From assembly GCF_900188235.1 (NCBI RefSeq), contig NZ_FZNT01000012.1, forward strand, positions 1 through 64,000: a stretch of DNA of 64,000 nt, given 5' to 3'. Below, piece after piece: positions 26,785 to 36,028 of the stretch (position 1 is its first letter; each line of letters begins with the position of its first letter). The position numbers and the translations under genes are program-made. The DNA comes from Lutibacter agarilyticus. GTDB lineage: Bacteria > Bacteroidota > Bacteroidia > Flavobacteriales > Flavobacteriaceae. Below the pieces are notes generated by a model. It saw nothing but the letters and a program-made list of their open reading frames with translations, was not told the DNA's origin and did not search any database.

Positions 26785-29544
26785 ATGAGATTACTAAAAA
26801 TAAGTTTAAGTGTAGTTTTAATGCTTTTTTGCATTCAATTATCTTTTGCAGTTCAAAAACCAAAAGTAGTACAACTTGTTTGTGAATATCACACCAACCC
26901 TGTTGGAATTGAAGTAGAAAAACCACGTTTTAGTTGGCAATTACTTTCTGAAGCAACAAATGTATCACAAAAAGCTTATGAAATTAGAGTTGCAAGTTCT
27001 GAAGCAGATTTGAAATCAGAAAGTAATTTAATTTGGAGTTCGGGTAAAGTCAACTCAGATAAATCGGTAAATGTTGAATATGAAGGACCAAAATTAAAAT
27101 CAATGGAACGTGCTTATTGGCAAGTTCGAGTTTGGGACACTAAAAACAAAGTTAGTTCTTGGAGCAAACCTGCCTTTTGGGAAATGGGAATTTTAGATGA
27201 TTCTTTATGGGTAGCATCTTATATTGCTATGGATGATGTTACAAAGGAAAAAAAATCACATCCTTCTCAATTTTACAGAAATGAATTTAAAACTGAAAAA
27301 ACCGTTAAATCTGCCAAGGTTTATGTGACTTCTTTGGGTGTTTATGAATTGTATTTAAATGGTGAAAAAGTGGGAGATGATTTGTTTACTCCAGGTTTTA
27401 CTTCATATAATAAAAGGCTACAGTACCAAACTTATGATGTAACGAATATGCTTCAGAAAGAGAATAATACTGTTGGAGCTATAGTTGGTGATGGATGGTA
27501 TAGAGGAAATATTGGATGGCTGGGAGACTATGCTTATTACGGTAAACAATTGGCTCTTTTTGTTCAAATGCACGTTGAATATGTTGATGGAAGCAAGGAA
27601 ACTATTGTGAGTAATTCAGATTGGAAAGCGTCTTATGGACCAATTTTAGAATCTGATATGTATAATGGTGAAAAATATGATGCTCGTTTAGAAATGGATG
27701 GATGGGCAACTAATGGTTTTGATGATCAAAAATGGTCGAATGTTCAAATTCTAGAGCATCCAAAAGATATTTTAGTGGCGCCACAAGGACCTCCAGTTAA
27801 AGCAATAGAAGAAATTAAACCGATAAAATTGATTACTACACCAAAGGGTGAAATAGTATTAGATTTAGGTCAGAATATGGTTGGTTGGGCACGTATGAAA
27901 GTGACAGGGAAAAGAGGAGACCAAGTAACTTTAAAATTTGCAGAGGTTTTAGATAAAGAAGGTAACTTTTTCACAAAAAATTTACGACTTGCTGATGCAA
28001 CAGATATCTATACCTTAAAAGGAGAAGGAGAAGAAATATTTGAACCACGTTTTACTTCTCATGGTTTTAGATTTATACAAGTAGAAGGGTATCCTGGAAC
28101 TTTAGATTTAGATGCTATAACGGGTGTCGTTATTCACTCGGATATTGCGCCAACAGGAAATTTTACAACTTCAAATCCTTTGATAAATCAATTGCAAAGT
28201 AATATACAATGGGGACAAAAAGATAATTTTTTAGATATTCCTACAGATTGTCCACAAAGAGATGAACGTGCAGGATGGACTGGAGATGCTCAAGTTTTTA
28301 GTATGACAGCAGCCTATAACTTTAATGTTGCGGCATTTTATACAAAGTGGCTAAAAGATTTAGCGGCAGATCAGTTTGAGAGTGGGAGAGTAACCAATGT
28401 AGTTCCAGATATTTTAACGAATGGAGGAGGCGTTGCCTCTAAAGGAGGTGCTGCAGGTTGGGCTGATGCTGCTGTTATCATTCCTTGGACGGTTTACCAA
28501 TCTTATGGTGATGAACGTATTTTGAAAGAACAATATTCCAGTATGAAAGGTTGGGTAGATTTTATGGCTGTAAAAGCGGGTGATGATTATCTTTGGAACG
28601 ATCCTAATCATTGGCATTGGGGAGATTGGTTGGCTCCAAATGCGAACAAGCCTGACTATAACGGATCTGTAACTGAAAAAGATTTGATTGCTACTGCATA
28701 CGCTTATTACTCTACGGGACTTTTAAGTAAAATAGCAACTATTATTGGTGAAACTGAAGATGTTGAGAAATATAAAGAGCAAGCGAAAAAGTATAAAGCG
28801 GCCTTTATTCAAGAGTTTGTAACACCAAACGGAAGGTTGGTTTCACATACACAAACAGCTTATGCCTTAGCGCTTACTTTTGATTTGATTCCTGAGGAAT
28901 TGATTGAAAAAGCGCAGAACTATTTTATTCAAGATATTCAAAGGTTTAAACATTTAACAACGGGTTTTTTGGGTACACCTTTATTGTGTAGCACATTATC
29001 TGCTATTGGTAGAGAAGATTTAGCATTTATGTTACTGAACAGAAAAGAATATCCATCTTGGTTATATCCTGTAACACAAGGTGCTACTACTATTTGGGAA
29101 CGTTGGGATACTCAAAAACCTGATGGTACAATTATAGATGGTATGAATAGTTTTAATCATTATTCGTACGGAGCAATTGGTGAATGGATGTATAATTATA
29201 TAGCTGGATTAAATATTGATCCTAAAAACCCTGGTTATAAGCATATCATCTTCAATCCACATCCTGGAGGAGGTTTAACAAATGCAACAGCCGATTTTCA
29301 ATCATTATACGGAAACATAAAATCTGCTTGGAAAATAGAGAATGACACATTTATTTATGAAGTTATAATTCCAACAAATACAACAGGAACACTCACTTTA
29401 CCAAAAGCAAAAGTAGCTGCTATTTTGTTGAATGGAAAAACTATTAAAACAGACCTTACTAATCATATGCAACAAGTTGGTGAAAATGTAGAATTAGAAT
29501 TAGGTTCTGGAACTTATGAGTTTTCATATCCTTTCCAAAATTAA
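26785..29544 (+). CDS. GH78 alpha-L-rhamnosidase
   Basis: The 919-residue protein has a signal peptide ending LSFA. An N-terminal Ig-like domain (about 25-135, PRFSWQLL, VRVWDTKNK) and beta-sandwich domains (about 155-440) precede the (alpha/alpha)6 barrel. The barrel has DCPQRDERAGWTGDAQ, with acid-region D493/E494, and GATTIWERWD with candidate base E772. A C-terminal beta domain ends the protein. The order and length are those of a standard Bacteroidota GH78. It removes terminal alpha-L-rhamnose from oligosaccharides. It is the first gene of a unit headed by promoter D, and its Ig domain is the closest relative in this window to the C-terminal module of the sulfatase. Confidence 0.96.
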   Translation: MRLLKISLSVVLMLFCIQLSFAVQKPKVVQLVCEYHTNPVGIEVEKPRFSWQLLSEATNVSQKAYEIRVASSEADLKSESNLIWSSGKVNSDKSVNVEYEGPKLKSMERAYWQVRVWDTKNKVSSWSKPAFWEMGILDDSLWVASYIAMDDVTKEKKSHPSQFYRNEFKTEKTVKSAKVYVTSLGVYELYLNGEKVGDDLFTPGFTSYNKRLQYQTYDVTNMLQKENNTVGAIVGDGWYRGNIGWLGDYAYYGKQLALFVQMHVEYVDGSKETIVSNSDWKASYGPILESDMYNGEKYDARLEMDGWATNGFDDQKWSNVQILEHPKDILVAPQGPPVKAIEEIKPIKLITTPKGEIVLDLGQNMVGWARMKVTGKRGDQVTLKFAEVLDKEGNFFTKNLRLADATDIYTLKGEGEEIFEPRFTSHGFRFIQVEGYPGTLDLDAITGVVIHSDIAPTGNFTTSNPLINQLQSNIQWGQKDNFLDIPTDCPQRDERAGWTGDAQVFSMTAAYNFNVAAFYTKWLKDLAADQFESGRVTNVVPDILTNGGGVASKGGAAGWADAAVIIPWTVYQSYGDERILKEQYSSMKGWVDFMAVKAGDDYLWNDPNHWHWGDWLAPNANKPDYNGSVTEKDLIATAYAYYSTGLLSKIATIIGETEDVEKYKEQAKKYKAAFIQEFVTPNGRLVSHTQTAYALALTFDLIPEELIEKAQNYFIQDIQRFKHLTTGFLGTPLLCSTLSAIGREDLAFMLLNRKEYPSWLYPVTQGATTIWERWDTQKPDGTIIDGMNSFNHYSYGAIGEWMYNYIAGLNIDPKNPGYKHIIFNPHPGGGLTNATADFQSLYGNIKSAWKIENDTFIYEVIIPTNTTGTLTLPKAKVAAILLNGKTIKTDLTNHMQQVGENVELELGSGTYEFSYPFQN

Positions 29545-29560
29545 AAGCACAAAATTATAA

Positions 29561-29645
29561 GATAAGCTGTATTCGAAATTTTGATTTTCTTCAACCTGAA
29601 ATAATTTCAGAATGATGTGTTTGAATTTTTTAATACAGCTTTATC
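29561..29645 (+). repeat. Nested inverted-repeat element between GH78 and PL8 genes
   Basis: The outer arms GATAAGCTGTATT (29561-29573) and AATACAGCTTTATC (29632-29645) are complementary apart from one extra base. Inside is the perfect palindrome CTGAAATAATTTCAG (29596-29610). It fills most of the 151-bp gap. It could be an extragenic palindromic repeat, a small non-autonomous element, or an mRNA hairpin; no long T-run follows it. Confidence 0.6.
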
Positions 29646-29695
29646 ATTTTAAACCAAATTATAAATCACGATCATTTATTCGTTAACTCCATTTT

Positions 29696-31801
29696 ATGAT
29701 GAAAATTAATACCTCAATAAAAAAGCACAAGCAAACTGTTAAATGGGGTGCTATGCTCTCTTTCTTACTTGTTATTTTTACAATAGGATGTGACTCTAAA
29801 AAGGAGGTTACCTATCCCGACAATTTAAGTCAGTTTCATGATAATTTAATGACTCATTATACGAGTACGCCAATTGAAAATAGTGCTATTGAAGATTTAT
29901 TAGAGGGGTTAAATGAAGATGGATCGTGGAAAAGTATTGATTATGCAAATAAAAGAAGGGGAAGATGGCCTGTAAAATTGCATTTGGAGCATGTTCAATT
30001 TTTAGCAATCGCTTACCAAACGGAAGGTTCAAAACAATATCATAGTAACATTGTTTCTGAAAAAATTCATACGTCGTTAAATTATTGGTTAGATAATGAT
30101 TTTTTAAGTACCAACTGGTGGGATCAACACATTGGAGTTCCTGAATTGTTATTGCCAACGCTTTTTTTAATGGAAAATGAATTGAGCAAAGAGCAGTTAA
30201 AAAAGGCCATGGTGTTGCTTAATAGAGCAAATATTAAAATGACAGGTCAAAATAAAGTGTGGCTTTCAGCAAATGTAATGTTACGTTCATTATTAATAAG
30301 AAATGCCGATTCAGTTGCTATTGCAAGCAAAGCATTACAGGGCGAATTAAAAATAGCGAAAGGTGTTGGAATTAAACCTGATTGGTCTTATCACGAACAT
30401 GGCGCTCAAATGCAATTTGGAAATTACGGCTTATCCTATTTAGAAGATATGATAAAATGGTATTCAATATTAGATGCCACACCTTATAAGTTTGATGATA
30501 CTAAAATTGACGTTTTACGTAATTATATTTTGAAAGGGCAGCAATGGGTGTTGTGGAATGGAAAAATGGATGTGAACACGCTTGGAAGACATCTTTTTAA
30601 GGATGAACAAACCAATAAATACCTTCAGTTGAAAGCATGTTTTGAAAAAATGGAAATGCTAGATGAAGCGCATGCGCAAGAATATAAAGATGCAATGGAT
30701 TCTAAAATTATTTCAGGAAATAAACATTTCTGGGAATCAGATTTTCAAATTCATAGAAGCCCGAATTTTTATTTTTCAGTAAAAATGAGTTCAAAACGTG
30801 TGATTGGAACAGAATCTGTAAACGAAGAAAATATACAAGGTTATTATTTGGGTGATGGCGTTTCTTTATTATATACTAACGGCGATGAGTACAAGAATAT
30901 TTTTCCATTTTGGGACTTTAAAAAACTGCCAGGAGCTACCATTATTCAAGATGATGAGCCTTTGCCAATTATAAAAGCTTGGGATTTTAAAACCCAAAGT
31001 GAATTTGTTGGTGGAGTTAGCAATAATGAAAATGGAATTTCGGCAATGAATTACGAACGAGATGGGGTAAAAGCCCATAAATCGTGGTTTATGTTTGGCG
31101 ATAAAATAGTATGCCTTGGAAGTGGAATTAATGCAGAAACTAAATTTCCAGTTGCTACGACTATTAATCAGGTATTTTTAAAAAATGATTTAAAGGTTAG
31201 TCAAAACAATAAAATTAGCGGTCAATTAGAAAAGAATCAGGGTGCAACACCCGATTGGATTCTTCATGACGGTACTGGATATTTTTTCTCAAATAAAGGA
31301 AGCGTAAAATTAGAATCTAAATTTTTAGCAGGTAGTTGGAATAGTGTTGCTAAACGTTATCGTCCTGTAATTTTGACTGAAAGTATTTTAAGATTGTGGT
31401 TTGATCACGGTGAAAATCCTAAAAACCAATCGTATGAATATATTTTGGTGCCAAATGCAAATGAGGATAAAATGATGGAGTTAACAAAAAACACACCTTT
31501 TAAAATTATAAATAGTGTTAACCAACAATCGGTTATTTCTAGTGACGGATTATTGGGTGGAATTGTTTTTTATAAGGCAGGGGAAACTAAATTGTTTGGT
31601 GGGATTGAAGTTGACAAGGCTTGTGTTATTTTAGTTGAACAGGAAAAGGACGGTTTACATATTTCCATAAGTGATCCATCTCATAAACTAGAAAAAATCA
31701 ATTTAAAATTCGGTGCAACTTATAAAAATCAATCTGTAACGGTAAAGTTACCTGAAGGTGATTATAAAGGGAGTACTGAAGTGCTTTTTTTGAAAAAGTA
31801 A
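29696..31801 (+). CDS. Polysaccharide lyase family 8, lipoprotein
   Basis: The 701-residue protein has a lipoprotein signal ending FTIGC (Cys32). An alpha/alpha toroid (about 45-360) has WWDQHIGVPE and DWSYHEHGAQMQFGNYG, followed by beta-sandwich domains with IHRSPNFYFSVKMSSKR, IFPFWDFKKLPGAT and a C-terminal small domain. H235, Y244 and R298 keep the spacing I recall for the catalytic His225, Tyr234 and Arg288 of chondroitinase AC, and E373/N376 fit its Glu/Asn pair. It is therefore probably an active lyase cutting 1,4 linkages next to a uronic acid. Known PL8 substrates are chondroitin, hyaluronan, xanthan and related chains; the context here suggests a rhamnose-containing polyuronide. Confidence 0.92.
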   Translation: MMKINTSIKKHKQTVKWGAMLSFLLVIFTIGCDSKKEVTYPDNLSQFHDNLMTHYTSTPIENSAIEDLLEGLNEDGSWKSIDYANKRRGRWPVKLHLEHVQFLAIAYQTEGSKQYHSNIVSEKIHTSLNYWLDNDFLSTNWWDQHIGVPELLLPTLFLMENELSKEQLKKAMVLLNRANIKMTGQNKVWLSANVMLRSLLIRNADSVAIASKALQGELKIAKGVGIKPDWSYHEHGAQMQFGNYGLSYLEDMIKWYSILDATPYKFDDTKIDVLRNYILKGQQWVLWNGKMDVNTLGRHLFKDEQTNKYLQLKACFEKMEMLDEAHAQEYKDAMDSKIISGNKHFWESDFQIHRSPNFYFSVKMSSKRVIGTESVNEENIQGYYLGDGVSLLYTNGDEYKNIFPFWDFKKLPGATIIQDDEPLPIIKAWDFKTQSEFVGGVSNNENGISAMNYERDGVKAHKSWFMFGDKIVCLGSGINAETKFPVATTINQVFLKNDLKVSQNNKISGQLEKNQGATPDWILHDGTGYFFSNKGSVKLESKFLAGSWNSVAKRYRPVILTESILRLWFDHGENPKNQSYEYILVPNANEDKMMELTKNTPFKIINSVNQQSVISSDGLLGGIVFYKAGETKLFGGIEVDKACVILVEQEKDGLHISISDPSHKLEKINLKFGATYKNQSVTVKLPEGDYKGSTEVLFLKK

Positions 31802-31839
31802 AGTTAGTTTCATAAGGAATATCAATAAAACAGCAAATA

Positions 31840-34800
31840 ATGACAATAGTTAAAAAGTTGTATTTACAACTGCTTTTCTTTTTTTGTGCTGCAATTATGT
31901 ATGCACAGCCAAGCCCAGAATATATACAAAAAATAAGAGGAAATGTAGCTGTTTCTTGGTTGCTTTCAGTAGGGAATAATATAAATGCAACACCCTTACA
32001 ATTCAATTTAAAAACAGCACAAGGTTTTGAAAATACGCATAAAAAGGCTAGAAGTATTGCGTTATTAGATAATTCTTGGGTGTTTTATCCTGTTGAAAAC
32101 GGAGTGGTTTCTACAAAAAAGAAAGAGGTAACTATACCATATTCTTTTGAAAGAAATAGAGATTATGTTTCTGGCTGGTTTATTTCAAATTACAGCATTT
32201 CAAAAAATAAAAAGAAACGATATGTTTTAAAATTGAACAGGGTTGAATTATTTAGCGAAGTATACATAAACGGAAAACGTATTGGACATCATTTTGGAGG
32301 ATTTACACCATTTGAATTTGATATTACTAATGAACTGAAAAAAGGAGATAATACCATTGCCATTTTTGTGCGCGATAAAAGTGCTACGCTTGATAATGGA
32401 AAAATTTACAATCAGGTTGGTGTTTCAAGAATGGGAAGTTACAATCCAAATAGTTCCAGAAAATTACCTGGAGGTATTCATGATAACATACGTATTGAAG
32501 AATTAGAAAGTACGCATTTAGAAAACATTTTTGTTAAAACTTCAACTCGAAATAAAACATTAGAAATTGATTATGAAATAGCTTCTGAAACAACACTGGA
32601 TTCAAAAGTGAAATTTGAAGTTTTTATTTGGTCAACAGGTGAAAGAGTAGATTTAGAGCTGCCAATTGTTCAATTAAAAAAAGAGAGTAATAGTAAACAA
32701 CCGTATAAAGTAAACTGGGGGAATCCAAATTTATGGAGTCCAGATCATCCAAATTTATATGTGTTACGAGCAACCTTAAAGCAAGGAAATACAATTGATG
32801 TTGTAGATACACGATTTGGGTTTAGAGAATTTTGGGTAGAAGGAAAACAATTTATGTTGAATGGAAAACCTACTGTTTTAAGAGGAGAATCTCATTATAG
32901 AGATAATAACCACGATGTAAATTACCATAGAGAACTGTTTTTAATGCAGAAAAAAATATATGGTATAAACGCCTGTAGAATTCACGCAACAATGCCACCT
33001 AATGAAATTATGTATGGAGCTGATGAAGCCGGAATTTTATTGATTGACCAATCTGCAATTTGGTCGGTAAATAAACCATTTTATAACAAAGGAGGCGATT
33101 GGTTTGCTAAAAACCTAGAAAAAGAGTTTGAAGAATGGGTAAAAAGAGATCGAAACAATCCTTCCGTAGTTATTTGGGATGTTGAAAATGAAATGCTTCG
33201 TTTTAACTTTGAAACTTACAAATGGATAAAAAAGCTTCCAGATTATATCAACAAATTTGATACAACCAGACCAATAAATTATTCAGGAGCAGGTTGGTTT
33301 AGTGATTCGCAAGAAATGGTGTCTTTACATATGCAAGAGCACTATACGCGTATAATGAATGATTGGAAAGAAAAAGATATACGCCCTTTAATTATGGGCG
33401 AATTTTGGGTTGGAGGAAGATCTGAACAGCGTTTATCCAATTCTGTCGAAATAAAATCAGTGTTAGATAGAAACATACAAGAAGCCAAGTTGTATGAAGA
33501 AAAGCTATTAGAAATGCGGAATTTTGGAGTAGCAGGAATGATGCCGTTTAGAATATCGTTACTATCTCTTTCAAAAACACCCATTGAAGGCGGACAAGAA
33601 ATATCATTTTCAAATAACACGAAAAAATATACGCAACCGGAAGTTGTTCTTCAAAAAATTCACCACGCATTACAACCCGTAACTACTTTTTTATGGCCAA
33701 GGTCAACCTATGTTGAAAAGGGAAAATCACTAAAAAAAGAATTAGTAGTATGTAATGATAGTGAGATTGAAGATACGTTTTCTGTTCAATGGAAATGGTT
33801 AGGGGAAAATTTTTCAGAAGAAATTTTGTTAGCCCCAGGAGATAAAAAACGTATTGCTTTAACACTTGAAGATTCTAAAGAAGATTCGTTTTTAATTGCT
33901 TCCGTAGTTCAAGATTCAAAGCAAATTTCAACGGATACGCTTTTAATAAAACCTTTTGAAAAACCATTGTTGGCACAAACCAAACGGATTCAGGTATATA
34001 AAAATGAAACATTGGTTGGTATCTTTAAAGAAGCAGGTTTCGATGCTTTTTCTTCGAAAGCTATTCCAACAGTTGAAGATAATGTGGTTTGGGTATTTCC
34101 TGAACATGCAAACAATAGAGAGTTAACGACTATTAAAACTGAAATTGAGAATTATTTAGCTAATGGAGGTGCAATTTTAAGTTTAAAACAAGATCAAGCA
34201 CCTACGTGGTTTCCTATGAAATTTCAGTTTGGTTCAGCCAATCAAGCTAATTTGCATAATTACGCAAAAATGGGTTGGGAAGGATTGAATAAGGATTTGT
34301 TTTATTCTACAGAAGCACCGATTTATGCGTTGTCACATCCAATTTTTAAAGGACTAAATACAACTATTTTAGAAGGTTGGAATACTTTTGATGGTCGTGT
34401 AGCTGATGATGTTTTTGTGCGCCCTTCAAGTAATAGTAATTACGAACAAGGAAATTGGAGAACATTGGCAGGTGGTACCCGAAGAGAAAATATCAGTCTT
34501 GCAGAGGTGTTTTATGGAAAAGGATTTTTAGTTGCTTGTCAACTAAATATCATAGAAAATATTGAAAATCCACAAGCCAACGCTTTATTGGTAAATACCA
34601 TAAATTACTTATCGAATAGACAGGCTCAAAAATTAGGAGGGAAAGTACAAATTGAAGGAACTACAACTGCGGCTGATATTGCTAAATTAGTAGGAGTTCA
34701 TGAAAATGTGTTTCAAAATGCAAATGCAGCAAACGGTGATTGGATGCTTGCTTTTGAAGGCGCTAAAATGGTGACTATTAATGCTTGGAAAGCAAAAGGA

Positions 34801-35862
34801 GGAAACGTATTGGTATTATCACCAAAAGTTGCGGATAGTTTTGAAGGTGTAAGAACAAGTGAAGTTCAAGAGCAAGGTTTGTTAGCTACCAAAATAGCTG
34901 ATAAAGGTATTTTAAATGGAGTTTCATCAGCAAATTTTATGTCTTCAAAAAAATCATTAGTGCACAGTTACTTTACAGAAATACCAACAAATTCAGAAGT
35001 GCTATTACAAGGATTTATTTCTAATTCTACTTTTTGGAGAGTCGAAGATTCTTTTCCTGTAATGGTTGAAATACCTTATAAAAACGATAAAATTATCGTA
35101 TCAACAATTCAATTAGATGCACAGCCAATAGCCGATCAACAAGAATTTTTAAGTTTAATATTAACTAATTGTGGTGTTTCAATTCCGTTTGTTGAAGAGC
35201 AAATGCAGTCAGAAATTTTGATTAAAAAAACAGTTCCAATTACCGTTGATGGAAATTTAGAGGAATGGTTAGAAGATATGGAAGACCGATTTGTAACACA
35301 ATTTATACATGCGCAACCAATTTACCTAACTTCTGAAAACACAATTGAAGGTCCTCAGGCATTCGATTTAAATTTATCAGCCATCAACTATATGATGTCA
35401 AATTCAGAAGCATTGCATATTGCAGGCGTTGTTTTTATGGAACAAAAGTTTTTTGGACCAGAACAATATCCTGGAAATAAAAATTATAAGCAACAATTTA
35501 AATTAAATGAAGATGTAATAACGCTTGAAATGTCAGATGACGTAACAAGTGTTTGGGTGAATGGGAATGTTTCAGAAAAAGTTGAGGTGAAAACGGGGAA
35601 GTTAAACTCAAAAGAAATGACAGATGCAACAGAACTACAATTCAATTTTATGCACGCAAGTGGAAAAATAAAAACATTGGATCATTTAGTTGGTGAAACT
35701 TTTGAAGTGAAAATTCCTTGGAGTTTGCTTAATTTCAAATCAACTTCAAAAAAAGGAAAAGCACTATTTAGTTTAGATAATAAGACTTCTAAAATTCAAT
35801 TGCCACTTAAAGCTGATTCAGAAAAGAAAGAGAATTGGGTGCAAATAACAATTGAGAATTAA
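31840..35862 (+). CDS. Large GH2 glycosidase with C-terminal beta-domains
   Basis: The 1340-residue protein has a signal peptide ending AAIMYAQ. The GH2 sugar-binding domain (about 65-220), immunoglobulin-like domain (about 225-330) and TIM barrel (about 335-610) are recognisable. The acid/base is E451 in WDVENE and the nucleophile E521 in IMGEFW, so the canonical pair is complete. A region at about 705-920 resembles a glutamine-amidotransferase-like accessory domain (NYLANGGAILSLKQDQAP, GWNTFDGR), also common in GH2 proteins. The end (about 1110-1340, TVDGNLEEWLEDMED) resembles a CBM9/DOMON-type sandwich. It is likely a beta-galactosidase or beta-glucuronidase. The gene is 38 nt after PL8 in the same unit. 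Confidence 0.88.
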   Translation: MTIVKKLYLQLLFFFCAAIMYAQPSPEYIQKIRGNVAVSWLLSVGNNINATPLQFNLKTAQGFENTHKKARSIALLDNSWVFYPVENGVVSTKKKEVTIPYSFERNRDYVSGWFISNYSISKNKKKRYVLKLNRVELFSEVYINGKRIGHHFGGFTPFEFDITNELKKGDNTIAIFVRDKSATLDNGKIYNQVGVSRMGSYNPNSSRKLPGGIHDNIRIEELESTHLENIFVKTSTRNKTLEIDYEIASETTLDSKVKFEVFIWSTGERVDLELPIVQLKKESNSKQPYKVNWGNPNLWSPDHPNLYVLRATLKQGNTIDVVDTRFGFREFWVEGKQFMLNGKPTVLRGESHYRDNNHDVNYHRELFLMQKKIYGINACRIHATMPPNEIMYGADEAGILLIDQSAIWSVNKPFYNKGGDWFAKNLEKEFEEWVKRDRNNPSVVIWDVENEMLRFNFETYKWIKKLPDYINKFDTTRPINYSGAGWFSDSQEMVSLHMQEHYTRIMNDWKEKDIRPLIMGEFWVGGRSEQRLSNSVEIKSVLDRNIQEAKLYEEKLLEMRNFGVAGMMPFRISLLSLSKTPIEGGQEISFSNNTKKYTQPEVVLQKIHHALQPVTTFLWPRSTYVEKGKSLKKELVVCNDSEIEDTFSVQWKWLGENFSEEILLAPGDKKRIALTLEDSKEDSFLIASVVQDSKQISTDTLLIKPFEKPLLAQTKRIQVYKNETLVGIFKEAGFDAFSSKAIPTVEDNVVWVFPEHANNRELTTIKTEIENYLANGGAILSLKQDQAPTWFPMKFQFGSANQANLHNYAKMGWEGLNKDLFYSTEAPIYALSHPIFKGLNTTILEGWNTFDGRVADDVFVRPSSNSNYEQGNWRTLAGGTRRENISLAEVFYGKGFLVACQLNIIENIENPQANALLVNTINYLSNRQAQKLGGKVQIEGTTTAADIAKLVGVHENVFQNANAANGDWMLAFEGAKMVTINAWKAKGGNVLVLSPKVADSFEGVRTSEVQEQGLLATKIADKGILNGVSSANFMSSKKSLVHSYFTEIPTNSEVLLQGFISNSTFWRVEDSFPVMVEIPYKNDKIIVSTIQLDAQPIADQQEFLSLILTNCGVSIPFVEEQMQSEILIKKTVPITVDGNLEEWLEDMEDRFVTQFIHAQPIYLTSENTIEGPQAFDLNLSAINYMMSNSEALHIAGVVFMEQKFFGPEQYPGNKNYKQQFKLNEDVITLEMSDDVTSVWVNGNVSEKVEVKTGKLNSKEMTDATELQFNFMHASGKIKTLDHLVGETFEVKIPWSLLNFKSTSKKGKALFSLDNKTSKIQLPLKADSEKKENWVQITIEN

Positions 35863-35959
35863 ATAAGACAAATTTTCGTTGTTATTTTGGTGTAATTCGT
35901 TTTAAATTAGTCTTTTATATGCTTTTTTAATTTGAGTTAAGGTTTATGTGTGATTCTTT

Positions 35960-36005
35960 ACAGGATGGTACAGAATAGTTTGCTGAAAAAGAGGTTGTAA
36001 TTTTA
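35960..36005 (+). promoter_or_regulatory. Promoter E: two-unit 10-bp repeat plus -7 box (first GH2 twin)
   Basis: The units are ACAGGATGGT (35960-35969) and ACAGAATAGT (35970-35979). The -7-like box TAATTTTA (35998-36005) begins 19 nt after the repeat end. The GH2 start codon follows 24 nt later, the shortest leader of the six units. Confidence 0.72.
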
Positions 36006-36028
36006 TCGTAAATACAATAAATAAATAT

